Notes: generated by a model from the letters alone, not told the origin. Numbered from the stretch's first letter, positions 34,240 to 44,798 are shown. The stretch: 64,000 bases of DNA from Pseudomonas sp. CC120222-01a (GCF_003097235.1 NZ_QEQQ01000010.1:1-64000); one strand, 5' to 3'. Made by a program: numbers and translations.

Positions 34240-35703
34240 TCAGCGGAACGGCGGCTCATCGAAGCTGCGCAGTTTACGCGAGTGCAACGAATTGAGCTCG
34301 GTGCGCAGCAGGTCGAGGGCGGCGATGCCGATCTTCAGGTGCTGGCTGACCGCACGGTTGTAGAAGGCGTTGGCCGAACCCGGCAGCTTGATTTCGCTGT
34401 GCAGCGGCTTGTCGGAAACACACAGCAAGGTGCCGTACGGCACCCGAAGGCGATAACCCTGGGCAGCGATGGTGCCGCTTTCCATGTCCACCGCCACGGC
34501 ACGCGACAGGTTGATCAATGGTCGCTCCTGGGCCCAGCGCAACTCCCAGTTACGGTCGTCGTAGGTCAGCACGGTGCCGGTGCGCAGGCGCTTCTTCAGT
34601 TCTTCGCCACGCTCGCCGGTCACCTGTGCCGCAGCCTCCTGCAGCGCCAGCTGCACTTCGGCCAGGGCCGGAATCGGAATGTTCGGCGGCACCACACGGT
34701 CGAGAATGCCATCGCGGCGCATGTAGGCGTGGGCCAGGACATAGTCGCCGATGGTCTGCGACTGACGCAGGCCACCGCAGTGACCGATCATCAGCCAGCA
34801 GTGCGGGCGCAGCACCGCCAGGTGGTCGGTGATGTTCTTGGCGTTGGACGGGCCGACGCCGATGTTGACCAGGGTCACGCCATCACCGTCGCCCGCGATC
34901 AGGTGGTAGGCCGGCATCTGGTAGCGGTGCCAGACCACGCTGGCCACCAGAGCCTGGGTTTCACCATGGTCCATGCCCTTCTCGATCACCACGTTACCCG
35001 GTAGCACCATGCGCACGAAGCGCGGGTCTTCGCGTAGCTGCTCGAGGCCGTGGCTGATGAACTGATCGACATAACGGTGGTAGTTGGTCAACAGGATCCA
35101 CGGCTGCACGTGGCGCCAGTCGCTGCCGGTGTAGTGCACCAGGCGGCGCAGCGAGAAGTCCACGCGGGCGGCATCGAACAGCGCCAGCGGCAGGGTTTCG
35201 GCATTGCCCCAGTCGTACAGGCCATCGGCAATGTTGTCGGTGGCTGCCGACAGGTCGGTGCTGGGGAACACCCGCGCAAGTTCCGCGGCGGTGATGCCGC
35301 TGCCGGCCAGCTCATCGCCCTGGTCGACCACATAGGGGTACGGGATGTTCTGCTCGCTGACGCCGACTTCCACGGTCACCGTGTAGTCATGCATCAGCGG
35401 GCGCAGCTGCTCCAGCAGGTAACCGCGGAATGCCGCAGGCTGGGTGACGGTGACGCTGTAGGTGCCCGCCACCTGGACCTTGGCATAGGCGCGGGTGGTA
35501 GCGGCCACTTCGCCGTGGCTGTAGTAGGTCAGGCGCAGTGCCGGGTAGCGGTACAAGGCGCGCTCGTCGGCACTTGGCTCGGTACGGTCCTTCAGGTAAC
35601 GCTTGAGGGCCTGGCTCAGGGCCCCGGTGGCCTGTTCATGCAAGGCCGCCAGACGGTCGACGGCCTGTTCGGGAGTATCAACGACTACAAAAGCTTGGCT
35701 CAC
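34240..35703 (-). CDS. amn: AMP nucleosidase
   Basis: A 487-residue enzyme that splits AMP into adenine and ribose 5-phosphate. The N-terminal half is the AMP-nucleosidase-specific domain. The C-terminal half is phosphorylase-like, with VTLVNIGVGPSNAKNITDHL, LMIGHCGGLRQSQTIGDYVL and AVDMESGTIAAQGYR (the acidic catalytic region). The length equals E. coli Amn (484). In P. putida it helps tune adenylate pools. It is upstream of rluE in a two-gene operon. Confidence 0.95.
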   Translation of the reverse strand: MSQAFVVVDTPEQAVDRLAALHEQATGALSQALKRYLKDRTEPSADERALYRYPALRLTYYSHGEVAATTRAYAKVQVAGTYSVTVTQPAAFRGYLLEQLRPLMHDYTVTVEVGVSEQNIPYPYVVDQGDELAGSGITAAELARVFPSTDLSAATDNIADGLYDWGNAETLPLALFDAARVDFSLRRLVHYTGSDWRHVQPWILLTNYHRYVDQFISHGLEQLREDPRFVRMVLPGNVVIEKGMDHGETQALVASVVWHRYQMPAYHLIAGDGDGVTLVNIGVGPSNAKNITDHLAVLRPHCWLMIGHCGGLRQSQTIGDYVLAHAYMRRDGILDRVVPPNIPIPALAEVQLALQEAAAQVTGERGEELKKRLRTGTVLTYDDRNWELRWAQERPLINLSRAVAVDMESGTIAAQGYRLRVPYGTLLCVSDKPLHSEIKLPGSANAFYNRAVSQHLKIGIAALDLLRTELNSLHSRKLRSFDEPPFR

Positions 35704-35787
35704 ACTGGGCTTCCTGTCTGGACATGCATGTCAGCCATCTTGCCTGCCTTTGTTACTAAATACATCCCCGGTGGTCAGCCGTCGTCT

Positions 35788-37440
35788 TCAACTTGGCAAG
35801 GCCGGTGTCGCCCGCGCCACCAGTGCCTCGACATCGATGCCACGCGGCAATGCGCCATACACCCGCCCTCCACCGCTCAACCGGCTACCGATGAACGCAT
35901 CGCTGACCACGGCATTGCCCGCCTCCAGCAGCAGCTTGGCCTGCAACGCCAGGGCAATGTCCTCGGTCAACTGCCGTGCCCGGTACTGGATATCGCTGGT
36001 ATCGGCGAACGCCCCCTTGAGGTTGCCGATATGTGCGGCCAGGCGCGGGTCGCCATGCCCGTCGCCCAGCTCGGCGAACAGCGCATCGAGCACCCCCGGC
36101 TCCTTGGACAACGCCCGCAACACGTCCAGGCATTGCACGTTGCCAGAACCTTCCCAGGTCGAGTTGACCGGCGCTTCGCGGTACAACCGCGGCAGGATGC
36201 TGTCTTCGACATAACCAGCACCGCCCAGGCACTCGGCGGCCTCGTTGATCATGGCCGGCGCCCGCTTGCAGATCCAGTACTTGCCCACCGCCGTGACCAA
36301 CCGCGCGAAATGAGCCTGCTGCGGGTCGTCGAGCTGCTCCAGTGCCTGCCCCATGCGCAGGCTCAGGGCCAACGCGGCCTCGCTTTCCAGCGCCAGGTCG
36401 GCGAGCACGTTCTGCATCAGCGGTTGTTCGCTCAGCACCCGGCCGCCGACCTTGCGATAGGCGCAGTGGTGTGCGGCCTGGGTCAGCGCCTGGCGCATCA
36501 GCGCGCTGGAGCCGACCATGCAGTCGAAGCGGGTCATGGCCACCATCTCGATGATGGTCGGCACGCCGCGCCCTTCTTCGCCCACCATCCACGCCAAGGC
36601 ACCGCGAAACTCGACTTCACTGGAGGCGTTGGAGCTGTTGCCCAGCTTGTTCTTCAGGCGCTGGATGTAGAACTGGTTGCGGCTGTCGTCGGGCCGATGG
36701 CGCGGCAGCAGGAAGCAGCTCAGGCCCTTGTCGGTCTGCGCCAGGGTCAGGAAGGCGTCGCACATCGGTGCCGAGCAGAACCACTTGTGCCCGACCAGTT
36801 CGTAGGCCTGCCCCGGGCCGGGGCTGCCGACCGGGTAAGCACGGGTGGTATTGGCGCGCACGTCGGTGCCGCCCTGCTTCTCGGTCATGGCCATGCCCAG
36901 GGTCACGCCGGCCTTGTGGCGGTCACCAACGTTACGCGGGTCGTAATCACGGGCGAGTATCTTCGGTAGCCAGTATTCGGCCAGCTCGGGCTGCAAGCGC
37001 AATGCCGGCACGGCGGCGAAGGTCATGGTCAGCGGGCAGCCGGTACCGGCTTCTGCCTGGCTGTGCAGGTAGGTCATCGACGCCCGCGCCACGTGGGCCC
37101 CGGGGCGAGGTTCAGCCCAGGGCAACGATGGCAGGCCGTGTTCGACGGCAGTGCGCATCAGCTCGTGGTAGGCGGGGTGGAACTCGACCAGGTCGATGCG
37201 ATGGCCGTAGCGGTCATGGCTGCTGAATTCCGGCTTGTGCGCATTGGCCAGGAAGCCTGCGGCCATCAGCGGGCCGCCGGCCAAGGCACCATAGGCGTCG
37301 ATCCGCGCTTCGGCCCAACCGGCCCCGAAACGCCGCGACCACTCCTGCAGCGGCAGGTCGAGACGGTACAGGTTGGCACCGTCGAGCGACGGTGGCTGGT
37401 TGGTGACTTCGTGGGTTTCAGCGTACTGGTGCAGGTTCAT
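35788..37440 (-). CDS. aidB: AidB-like acyl-CoA dehydrogenase family protein
   Basis: A 550-residue flavoprotein, longer than ordinary acyl-CoA dehydrogenases and equal to E. coli AidB (541). Domains run from the N-terminal NQPPSLDGANLYRLDLPLQ, through GVTLGMAMTEKQGGTDVRAN (FAD- and substrate-contact region) to LGGAGYVEDSILPRLYREAP. The EcAidB residues that bind DNA are in the C-terminal tail, which is basic here too. In E. coli AidB is part of the adaptive response to alkylating agents. Here no ada gene is near. The start is preceded by GGGAG, and a divergent or upstream link to ladS is absent. Confidence 0.88.
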   Translation of the reverse strand: MNLHQYAETHEVTNQPPSLDGANLYRLDLPLQEWSRRFGAGWAEARIDAYGALAGGPLMAAGFLANAHKPEFSSHDRYGHRIDLVEFHPAYHELMRTAVEHGLPSLPWAEPRPGAHVARASMTYLHSQAEAGTGCPLTMTFAAVPALRLQPELAEYWLPKILARDYDPRNVGDRHKAGVTLGMAMTEKQGGTDVRANTTRAYPVGSPGPGQAYELVGHKWFCSAPMCDAFLTLAQTDKGLSCFLLPRHRPDDSRNQFYIQRLKNKLGNSSNASSEVEFRGALAWMVGEEGRGVPTIIEMVAMTRFDCMVGSSALMRQALTQAAHHCAYRKVGGRVLSEQPLMQNVLADLALESEAALALSLRMGQALEQLDDPQQAHFARLVTAVGKYWICKRAPAMINEAAECLGGAGYVEDSILPRLYREAPVNSTWEGSGNVQCLDVLRALSKEPGVLDALFAELGDGHGDPRLAAHIGNLKGAFADTSDIQYRARQLTEDIALALQAKLLLEAGNAVVSDAFIGSRLSGGGRVYGALPRGIDVEALVARATPALPS

Positions 37441-37557
37441 CGGGAGCTCCTGGATCCGGGCATGCCTGAAAGGCCCAGTGAAGCACTCCCTGCGGGTCAG
37501 TCAAAGTGACAATAATGACTAAACATGTGGTGGGTAGCCCTGATAAAGCACCTTGAA

Positions 37558-39549
37558 TCAGAATCGAGTAGCCCCCGAAACCACCCTCCCAGGCGGCATC
37601 TGAACCTGGGCAATCGCCACATTCAAGGTCAGCTCGAAGCGGCTGCCCAACCCCCGCGTCGACTCATGGGACAGCTTGGCGTCAAGCAGTTCGGCCAATT
37701 GCCGGCAGATCGACAAGCCAATACCGAGCCCGCCATAGCGCCGGGTCATCGAGCCATCGACCTGGAAGAAACGCTGATAAAGAATCGCCTGGTCCAGGTC
37801 ATCGAAACCGATGCCGCTGTCGCTGATGGTGAAGGTCAGCGCCAGGCTGTCGGGGCCAAGGCGGCGACCGCGAACTTGCATCATCACCCCACCGTGATGG
37901 GTGAACTTCAGGCCGTTGTCCACCAGGCAGCCCAGGCAGCGGGCCACTTTCTGCGCATCGCCCAGCAACTCGTCCGGCAGCTCGGCGGGGATGTCCAGGC
38001 TCAGGTACAAACCCTTGCCCAGGGCTGTTCCGGCATAGCCGGCACGCAGGTCCTGCAGCGTTCGGCGCAAGCTGAACGGCAGTGCCTGCAGGCGCATGCG
38101 GCCGGCCTGCAGTTCGGTCAAGGTAAGAATGTCGTCGACCATGTCCATCATGTCCTGGGCCGAGCCGACCGCCGTGCGGTGGTACTGGGCCATCTCGGCA
38201 CTCATGGGCAGCGTGTGCATCAGCTCCAGCGAGCCGATCACGCCATTCATCGGTGTGCGCAGTTCGTGGGTCACGGTGGCGAGGAATTCGTCCTTCAGGT
38301 GATTGCTCCTGGCCAGTTGCTGGTTCATCTGCTCCAGCGCCTCGCCGGTATCACGCAGGGTCTGCGCCTGCTGTTCGCGCATGCTGTTGATACGGTCGGC
38401 CAATGCCAGTGACAGCAACGCCACTTCCAGCGCCGACCCCAGCTGGCTGGAATACATGGTGATGAACAGGTTGGGCAGGTAACCCAGCACCATCAGGGTA
38501 TTGACCAGCCCACCTAGCAGGAACGCCGTCCAGGCGATGATGAACCAGCGCGCCACGCGCAGGCCGCGCACCCAGGCATACAACCCGGCGGCAAAGATGC
38601 TCACAGTGAACAGCAGGGCCAGCACCGTGGCCATGCGCAAGGCGATGCCGTAGCGCATGCTCACCGACAACACCATCACCAGCACGCCACCGAGCATCAA
38701 TAGCTGCAACAGCCGGTCAAAACTGCGGCTGATCTTGCCCAACTGCAGAAAGTGACGCGCGAACTGGCAACCGAACAGGCCCGCAGCGCCAATGAACAGC
38801 GGCGTCGCGGCGTTGGCCCACCACGGGCTGTCCGGCCAGAAGTAGGCAACCCCTGCCCCGTTCACCGACACCTGATACAAGCCGAACGAGGCAATGTAGA
38901 GGATGTAGTAGAGGTAACTGACGTCTCGCACGCTGAGGTAGATGAACAGGTTGTACACCGCCATCACCAGCAGCACGCCGTAGATCATGCCCAGCACATA
39001 GAGGCGGGTCGGCTGGTCTTCCATGTAGGCTTCGGCGGACCACAATGCCAGTGGTGCCTGCACCGAACCCTGACTGTGCAGGCGCAGGTAGGCGGTAGTC
39101 GACTGCCCGGGTTGCAGTGGCAGTTCGAACAGGTAATTGTTCTGGCGGATCTGTCGGCTTTCGTAGGGCAAGGCGTCGCCGGTACGCTGGGCCAGGCGGA
39201 ACTGGCCATCGCTGCCTGGCAGGTACAGCTCGATATGGTCCATGGGGGGATATGCCAGCTCCAGTAACCACTGGCGCGGCTGTGCTTTGGCAGAAGCCAC
39301 ATACTGCAGATCGACCTTGAGCCAGAACACCGAAGTCGAGTAACCGGCGTTCAGCACGTCCTGGTGATGCGTGCGGAAACGGCTGGCAAAGATAGGCGCG
39401 CTGACCTGGGCAATGCTCGCGCTGCCATCACGGTCCTCGTAGACCTGCATGATCTTGCCCAATGGAAGATGCCGGGTCGCCTCGTCGATTTCGACGGCTC
39501 CGGCCAGCACGGGCAACCAGCCCAGAAGCACAATCAGCAAATAGCGCAT
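37558..39549 (-). CDS. ladS: LadS-like sensor histidine kinase without receiver domain
   Basis: A 663-residue protein. It has a signal peptide, a periplasmic 7TMR-DISMED2 domain (about 25-170), seven membrane helices (about 180-385), a HisKA domain with the phospho-histidine in HELRTPMNG (H428), then N box DNGLKF, G1 DSGIGF and G2 GLGIGLSI. P. aeruginosa LadS, from memory, ends in a receiver domain, but this protein stops soon after the ATPase domain with no receiver and no leftover frame downstream. LadS acts with GacS to raise biofilm and lower acute virulence. The gene neighbours thiD as LadS does in P. aeruginosa. Confidence 0.85.
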   Translation of the reverse strand: MRYLLIVLLGWLPVLAGAVEIDEATRHLPLGKIMQVYEDRDGSASIAQVSAPIFASRFRTHHQDVLNAGYSTSVFWLKVDLQYVASAKAQPRQWLLELAYPPMDHIELYLPGSDGQFRLAQRTGDALPYESRQIRQNNYLFELPLQPGQSTTAYLRLHSQGSVQAPLALWSAEAYMEDQPTRLYVLGMIYGVLLVMAVYNLFIYLSVRDVSYLYYILYIASFGLYQVSVNGAGVAYFWPDSPWWANAATPLFIGAAGLFGCQFARHFLQLGKISRSFDRLLQLLMLGGVLVMVLSVSMRYGIALRMATVLALLFTVSIFAAGLYAWVRGLRVARWFIIAWTAFLLGGLVNTLMVLGYLPNLFITMYSSQLGSALEVALLSLALADRINSMREQQAQTLRDTGEALEQMNQQLARSNHLKDEFLATVTHELRTPMNGVIGSLELMHTLPMSAEMAQYHRTAVGSAQDMMDMVDDILTLTELQAGRMRLQALPFSLRRTLQDLRAGYAGTALGKGLYLSLDIPAELPDELLGDAQKVARCLGCLVDNGLKFTHHGGVMMQVRGRRLGPDSLALTFTISDSGIGFDDLDQAILYQRFFQVDGSMTRRYGGLGIGLSICRQLAELLDAKLSHESTRGLGSRFELTLNVAIAQVQMPPGRVVSGATRF

Positions 39550-39814
39550 ACAGCCCCAGCATGGCCTGTCCGGTCGCGTCGCGATGGCCTCCGATCCTTT
39601 TGAGACGACGAAATCCGGCAGAGCCCGTTTGTCGAGTTATCCGAGCACTCTAGCATAGCTTTCAACGCTGGCCACGGGCCACTCCAATTTTCAATTGAAT
39701 AGCTCTAGAACAATGCTTTCAGAGCCATAGAACGGATAAATCTGACCACTCGATCAACAAATCTCGTTTGTAGGACGATCCGCGCAAATGGGTTTGGTGG
39801 TAAGCTCGCCGACC

Positions 39815-40612
39815 ATGAATACCTACAGCTCCCGCCCCGTTGTCCTCTGTCTCTCCGGCCACGACCCAAGTGGCGGCGCCGGCTTGCAGGCAGATATCGA
39901 AGCCCTGATCGCCCAAGGCTGTCACGCCGCGCCTACCGTGACCGCCCTGACCGTGCAGGATACCGTCAACGTTTCCGACTTCCGCGTGCTCGACCGCGAG
40001 TGGGTCCTGGCCCAGGCCAATGCCGTGCTGGCCGACTCCACGGTCGCTGCGGTCAAGCTGGGCATGCTCGGCTCGATCGATATGGTCGACACCGTCGCCG
40101 AACTGCTCAGTGCCCACCCGCACCTGCCGCTGGTCTGCGACCCGGTGCTGCGAGCCGGTGGCGGTGGCCGCCTGGGCAAGGACGAAGTCGGCTATGCCCT
40201 TCGCGAACGCCTGCTGCCGCTAGCGACCATCGCCACGCCAAACCTGCCAGAAGCGCGCATCCTGGCCGAACTCCCTGAAGGCACTGCCGACGAGTGTGCC
40301 GAAAAACTGTTGCCGTTCTGCAAAAACCTGCTGATTACCGGTGGTCACGGCGACGAGGACGAAATCCACAATCGCCTGTACAGCCGCGACGGCCAGAGCC
40401 ACACCTGGACCTGCCAGCGTCTGCCGGGCAGCTACCACGGTTCGGGCTGCACCCTGGCCAGCGCCCTGGCCGGTCGCCTGGCCCTTGGCGAGCAGCTGCA
40501 AAGCGCGGTGAAAAGTGCCCTGGATTACACCTGGCGCACCCTGCGCGACGCCGAACAGCTGGGCAAGGGCCAGTACGTCCCGCGCCGCCTGCCCCTGGAT
40601 TTCTGCTCCTGA
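39815..40612 (+). CDS. thiD: Hydroxymethylpyrimidine/phosphomethylpyrimidine kinase
   Basis: A 265-residue ribokinase-fold enzyme that phosphorylates HMP and HMP-P in thiamine synthesis. Motifs include [16 protein letters not shown] (about residues 12-27) and the C-terminal [16 protein letters not shown] that holds the anion hole and catalytic Asp region. An in-frame ATG at 39788 exists, but the start at 39815 fits the family. It forms an operon with thiE 13 bases downstream. No TPP riboswitch is visible upstream. Confidence 0.95.
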   Translation: MNTYSSRPVVLCLSGHDPSGGAGLQADIEALIAQGCHAAPTVTALTVQDTVNVSDFRVLDREWVLAQANAVLADSTVAAVKLGMLGSIDMVDTVAELLSAHPHLPLVCDPVLRAGGGGRLGKDEVGYALRERLLPLATIATPNLPEARILAELPEGTADECAEKLLPFCKNLLITGGHGDEDEIHNRLYSRDGQSHTWTCQRLPGSYHGSGCTLASALAGRLALGEQLQSAVKSALDYTWRTLRDAEQLGKGQYVPRRLPLDFCS

Positions 40613-40625
40613 TACGAGGCTTTCA

Positions 40626-41249
40626 ATGAAGCTACGCGGTCTGTACGCAATCACCGACAGCCAGCTGCTCGCCGGCCGTTTCCTGTCCCACGTCGAAGCC
40701 GCGCTGGAAGGCGGTGTGTGCCTGCTGCAGTACCGCGACAAGAGCGATGACGCTGCCCGCCGCCTGCGTGAGGCCGAGGCGCTGATGAAGCTTTGCGAGC
40801 GCTACGGCACCCAGTTGCTCATCAACGACGACGCCGAACTGGCCGCACGCCTGGGCGTCGGTGTGCACCTGGGCCAGACCGACGGCCCGCTGACGCCGGC
40901 GCGCGCCCTGCTCGGCCGCCAGGCGATCATCGGCTCCACCTGCCACGCCAGCCTCGAGCTGGCCGCCCAGGCTGCCAGCGAAGGCGCCAGCTACGTGGCC
41001 TTTGGTCGCTTTTTCAATTCTGTCACCAAGCCCGGTGCGCCGGCTGCCAACGTCGATCTGCTGGAGCAGGCCCGCGCCCAGGTGAAACTGCCGATCGCCG
41101 TGATCGGTGGCATCACCCTCGACAACGCCGCCCCGCTGATCGCCCATGGCGCCGATCTGCTGGCGGTGATCCACGGCCTGTTCGGTGCCGACAGCGCGCA
41201 GGAAGTCACCCGCCGCGCCCGCGCCTTCAACGCCCTGTTCGCTTCCTGA
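40626..41249 (+). CDS. thiE: Thiamine-phosphate synthase
   Basis: A 207-residue TIM barrel that joins HMP-PP and thiazole phosphate. Motifs are [10 protein letters not shown] (about residues 33-42), [20 protein letters not shown], and [16 protein letters not shown] with the phosphate-binding AVIGGIT. Thirteen bases separate it from thiD and 17 from hemL, so the three genes are likely one transcript. Confidence 0.96.
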   Translation: MKLRGLYAITDSQLLAGRFLSHVEAALEGGVCLLQYRDKSDDAARRLREAEALMKLCERYGTQLLINDDAELAARLGVGVHLGQTDGPLTPARALLGRQAIIGSTCHASLELAAQAASEGASYVAFGRFFNSVTKPGAPAANVDLLEQARAQVKLPIAVIGGITLDNAAPLIAHGADLLAVIHGLFGADSAQEVTRRARAFNALFAS

Positions 41250-41266
41250 TTTCGAGAGAAGATCCC

Positions 41267-42550
41267 ATGTCCCGTTCCGAAGCCCTGTTCGCCCAAGCCC
41301 AGAAGCACATCCCTGGCGGCGTCAACTCGCCGGTCCGCGCTTTCAAGAGCGTCGGCGGCACCCCACTGTTCTTCAAGCATGCCGAAGGCGCCTACGTCGT
41401 CGACGAAGATGACAAGCGCTATGTCGACTATGTTGGCTCGTGGGGCCCGATGATCCTCGGCCACGGCCACCCTGACGTGCTCGATGCGGTACGCCGCCAG
41501 CTGGAGCACGGCCTGTCCTACGGCGCACCGACTGCGATGGAAACCGAGATGGCCGACCTGGTCTGCTCGCTGGTGCCGTCGATGGAAATGGTGCGCATGG
41601 TCAGCTCCGGCACCGAAGCGACCATGAGCGCCATCCGCCTGGCCCGTGGCTACACTGGCCGTGACGCCATCATCAAGTTCGAAGGCTGCTACCACGGCCA
41701 CTCCGACAGCCTGCTGGTCAAGGCCGGTTCCGGCCTGCTGACCCAAGGCGTGCCGAGCTCGGCAGGCGTACCGGCAGACTTCGCCAAGCACACCCTGACC
41801 CTGCCGTTCAACGACATCGCTGCGGTCGAGAAGACCCTCGCCGAAGTCGGTCAGACCGTGGCCTGCATCATCGTCGAACCAGTGGCCGGCAACATGAACT
41901 GCGTGCCGCCGGCGCCAGGCTTCCTCGAAGGCCTGCGCGAGCAGTGCGACAAGCACGGCGTGGTACTGATCTTCGACGAAGTGATGACCGGTTTCCGCGT
42001 CTCGCTCGGCGGTGCCCAGGGTCACTACGGGATCAAGCCGGACCTGTCGACCTTCGGCAAGATCGTCGGCGGCGGCATGCCGGTCGGCTGCTTCGGTGGC
42101 AAACGCGAAATCATGGGCTGCATCGCCCCGCTGGGCCCGGTCTACCAGGCCGGCACCCTGTCGGGCAACCCGCTGGCCATGGCCGCCGGCCTGACCACCC
42201 TGAGGCTGATCAGCCGCCCAGGCTTCCATGACGAACTGACCGACTTCACCACCCGTATGCTCGATGGCCTGCAGCAGCGTGCCGATGCCGCGGGCGTACC
42301 GTTCGTCACCACTCAGGCGGGCGCCATGTTCGGCCTGTACTTCAGTGGTGCCGACGACATCGTCACCTTCGACGATGTGATGGCCAGCGATGCCGAACGC
42401 TTCAAGCGGTTCTTCCACCTGATGCTCGACGGTGGCGTGTACCTGGCGCCAAGTGCGTTCGAGGCGGGCTTCACGTCGATCGCTCACGGTGAGAAAGAGC
42501 TGCAGATCACCCTGGATGCGGCCGAAAAAGCCTTTGCCGCGCTGAAGTGA
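41267..42550 (+). CDS. hemL: Glutamate-1-semialdehyde 2,1-aminomutase
   Basis: A 427-residue PLP enzyme that makes 5-aminolevulinate, the first committed step to tetrapyrroles in the C5 route. The PLP-binding lysine is in [13 protein letters not shown] (about residue 265). The N-terminus [18 protein letters not shown] and the [19 protein letters not shown] region match HemL. It lies directly behind thiE, a common arrangement in Pseudomonas. Confidence 0.97.
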   Translation: MSRSEALFAQAQKHIPGGVNSPVRAFKSVGGTPLFFKHAEGAYVVDEDDKRYVDYVGSWGPMILGHGHPDVLDAVRRQLEHGLSYGAPTAMETEMADLVCSLVPSMEMVRMVSSGTEATMSAIRLARGYTGRDAIIKFEGCYHGHSDSLLVKAGSGLLTQGVPSSAGVPADFAKHTLTLPFNDIAAVEKTLAEVGQTVACIIVEPVAGNMNCVPPAPGFLEGLREQCDKHGVVLIFDEVMTGFRVSLGGAQGHYGIKPDLSTFGKIVGGGMPVGCFGGKREIMGCIAPLGPVYQAGTLSGNPLAMAAGLTTLRLISRPGFHDELTDFTTRMLDGLQQRADAAGVPFVTTQAGAMFGLYFSGADDIVTFDDVMASDAERFKRFFHLMLDGGVYLAPSAFEAGFTSIAHGEKELQITLDAAEKAFAALK

Positions 42551-42566
42551 TTGGTCGCCTGCACCG

Positions 42567-42610
42567 GCCTCTGTGGGAGCGGGCTTGCCCGCGAAGAGGC
42601 CGGTACAGGC
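42567..42610. repeat. REP element (single)
   Basis: GGCCTCTGTGGGAGCGGGC / GCCCGCGAAGAGGCCGGT, right after hemL. Probably stabilises the 3' end of the operon transcript. Confidence 0.88.
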
Positions 42611-42749
42611 AATAAATCCTCATGCACAATCAGTTATCTTCTCCACCCAGACAGTTTTTCGCGTAAAACTTTGTAAGGTTGGCGCTGCTTATCCCATAAT
42701 GTGCCACCAGAGACATTGGCCGCAGCTTTGCAGAGGTAAGTCGATCCCC

Positions 42750-43295
42750 ATGAACCGCACCGGCCGCGCCCTGACCTTGGGCTGCCTGTTGCTTCTTCAG
42801 CCCCTGCTGGCTATGGCGGAGGGCGGTAACTCGTTGCTGATTCCGGCAACGGGGCGCTGCACGCTCAATGTTCAGCCAGAAGACCTGCAGAACGCGCTGA
42901 AAGCCTGCGAGGAAACAGCGGCGACCGGGGACGCCCAGGCACAGTTCGAGCTGGGCGAGTACTACTACACGCTGACGCCGAAAAACCTGAAAAAGGCCCT
43001 GGACTGGTTCGAAAAGGCCTCGCTGCAAGGCCACGCCGAAGCCCAATACCGCCTTGGCGCCATGTTCTTCCATGGCGAAGGGGTCAAGGCCAACAACGTG
43101 CAGGCCTATATCCTGCTGAAGATGGCCGCGGTCAACGGCGCCGAGGATGCGCTGGACATGGCCGACGAAGTGACCGAGCAGATGCCTCGCGACGAGCTTG
43201 AGCACGCCACCCAGGTGCTCGGCCAGATCTTCCGCAAATACCTGCTGGAACTGCAGAACGCCGAAGGGCGCACGCCGTTCTCGCCACTCCCCTGA
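42750..43295 (+). CDS. Secreted Sel1-repeat (TPR-like) protein
   Basis: A 181-residue protein with a signal peptide (RALTLGCLLLLQPLLAMAEGG, abbreviated; cleavage near residue 23). It holds two Sel1-type repeats (AQAQFELGEYYYTLTPKNLK and AEAQYRLGAMFFHGEGVK, about 70-125). Such repeats bind protein partners. The start at 42750 has GAGGTAAG eight bases upstream. Function unknown. It is convergent with the DUF1820 gene with only 3 bases between. Confidence 0.85.
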   Translation: MNRTGRALTLGCLLLLQPLLAMAEGGNSLLIPATGRCTLNVQPEDLQNALKACEETAATGDAQAQFELGEYYYTLTPKNLKKALDWFEKASLQGHAEAQYRLGAMFFHGEGVKANNVQAYILLKMAAVNGAEDALDMADEVTEQMPRDELEHATQVLGQIFRKYLLELQNAEGRTPFSPLP

Positions 43296-43298
43296 CCC

Positions 43299-43625
43299 TT
43301 ACTTCTCCGGCATCGGCATGGGGAACGGCATCACGTTGCCACTGGCCCTGGCCTCGCTGATCTTGGCCGTGCCCAGGCGCTCCACCTCGTCGATGCGCAC
43401 GATCGAATGCATCGGCACGAAACTGCGGATCACCCCTTCGAACTGATTCTTCAGTTTCTCTTCGCTCGGGTCGACCACGACCTGGGTACGCTCGCCGAAA
43501 ACGAACTCTTCGATTTCCAGAAAGCCCCACAGGTCGCTCTGGTAGATCTGCTTGGCATACATCTCGAAGACCTGCCCCTGGTTGAGGAAGATCACTTTAT
43601 AGACGGCGGGTTCGCGTTTGCTCAT
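43299..43625 (-). CDS. DUF1820 family protein
   Basis: A 108-residue cytosolic protein. It begins PAVYKVIFLNQGQVFEMYAK and contains LWGFLEIEEFVFGERTQVVV, both hallmarks of DUF1820, and ends in a proline- and methionine-rich tail (VMPFPMPMPEK). The ATG at 43625 gives the family N-terminus; an upstream frame extension is not protein-like. Function is unknown. It is divergent from phoH. Confidence 0.88.
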   Translation of the reverse strand: MSKREPAVYKVIFLNQGQVFEMYAKQIYQSDLWGFLEIEEFVFGERTQVVVDPSEEKLKNQFEGVIRSFVPMHSIVRIDEVERLGTAKISEARASGNVMPFPMPMPEK

Positions 43626-43799
43626 GTTCGGCGGGATAACACATGCGTAAGAAAAGGCGCGCATCATAGCAGAGCAGGCCCAGCCCCGCGCAGGTACACG
43701 GCCTGTAGCAACCCTTGATCGTTTCAGTGCTTTCGCCACTGCCCTTCAAGGGTTATTCTTGAGTTCACATTCATTGCCGTCGAGCGGCTAAAAACGACC

Positions 43800-44798
43800 T
43801 TGAACGCACCCATACAACCTCATCGCTTCATCCTCGAACCCTTCGAGGCCCACCGTTTCGCCAACTTGTGCGGCCAGTTCGACGAGCACCTGCGCCTGAT
43901 CGAACAACGCCTGGCTATCGAAATCCGCAACCGCGGCAACCAATTCGAGCTGATCGGCGAACCCAAGACCACTTCCGCTGCCGAGCAACTGCTGCGCCGT
44001 CTCTATCGCGAGACCAAGGCGAATGACCTGTCGCCGGAAACCGTGCACCTGTACCTGCAGGAATCGACGGTGGAGAACATCGACAACCCGGCGGTCAACG
44101 AGGTCAGCGTCTCGCTGCGCACGCGCAAGGGCAATATCCGCCCGCGCGGTGTCAACCAGCAGCGCTACGTCAAGGAAATCCTCGGCAACGATATCAACTT
44201 CGGCATCGGCCCGGCCGGTACAGGCAAGACTTACCTTGCCGTCGCCTGCGCCGTCGATGCCCTGGAGCGCGAGCAGGTGCGCCGCATCCTGCTGGTACGC
44301 CCGGCGGTCGAGGCGGGCGAAAAGCTCGGCTTCCTGCCTGGCGACCTGGCCCAGAAGATCGACCCGTACCTGCGCCCGCTGTACGACGCACTGTACGAAA
44401 TGCTCGGCTTCGAGCACGTGGCCAAGCTGATCGAGCGCCAGGTGATCGAGATCGCCCCGCTGGCCTACATGCGCGGCCGCACCCTGAACAACAGCTTCAT
44501 CATCCTCGACGAGAGCCAGAACACCACGCTCGAGCAGATGAAGATGTTCCTCACCCGTATCGGCTTCGGCTCGACTGCGGTGATCACCGGTGACATCACC
44601 CAGGTCGACCTGCCCCGCGGCACCAAGTCGGGCCTGGCCCACGTGATCGAAGTGCTCAAGGACGTACCGGGGATCAGTTTTACCCACTTCCAACCCAAAG
44701 ATGTGGTTCGTCACCCACTGGTGCAACGTATCGTCGAGGCCTACGACCGCTTCGAAGCGCGCCAGGCCAAGCCCGAGGTCCCCGGCAAAGATGCTTGA
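43800..44798 (+). CDS. ybeZ: PhoH-family ATPase (YbeZ)
   Basis: A 332-residue P-loop ATPase. Walker A is GPAGTGKT (about residues 138-145) and Walker B is [10 protein letters not shown]. The N-terminal domain (about 10-80) is the RNA-binding-like part of YbeZ. TTG at 43800 is used as the start: no ATG fits and the N-terminus [20 protein letters not shown] is conserved in relatives by memory. YbeZ works with YbeY in ribosome maturation. It overlaps ybeY by eight bases and heads the four-gene operon ybeZ-ybeY-corC-lnt. Confidence 0.93.
   Translation: MNAPIQPHRFILEPFEAHRFANLCGQFDEHLRLIEQRLAIEIRNRGNQFELIGEPKTTSAAEQLLRRLYRETKANDLSPETVHLYLQESTVENIDNPAVNEVSVSLRTRKGNIRPRGVNQQRYVKEILGNDINFGIGPAGTGKTYLAVACAVDALEREQVRRILLVRPAVEAGEKLGFLPGDLAQKIDPYLRPLYDALYEMLGFEHVAKLIERQVIEIAPLAYMRGRTLNNSFIILDESQNTTLEQMKMFLTRIGFGSTAVITGDITQVDLPRGTKSGLAHVIEVLKDVPGISFTHFQPKDVVRHPLVQRIVEAYDRFEARQAKPEVPGKDA

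Noticed and set aside
39550..39814. TPP riboswitch before thiD
   Set aside because: I looked for the conserved CUGAGA and ACCUGAUC-type elements of the THI box and did not find them together in this gap.
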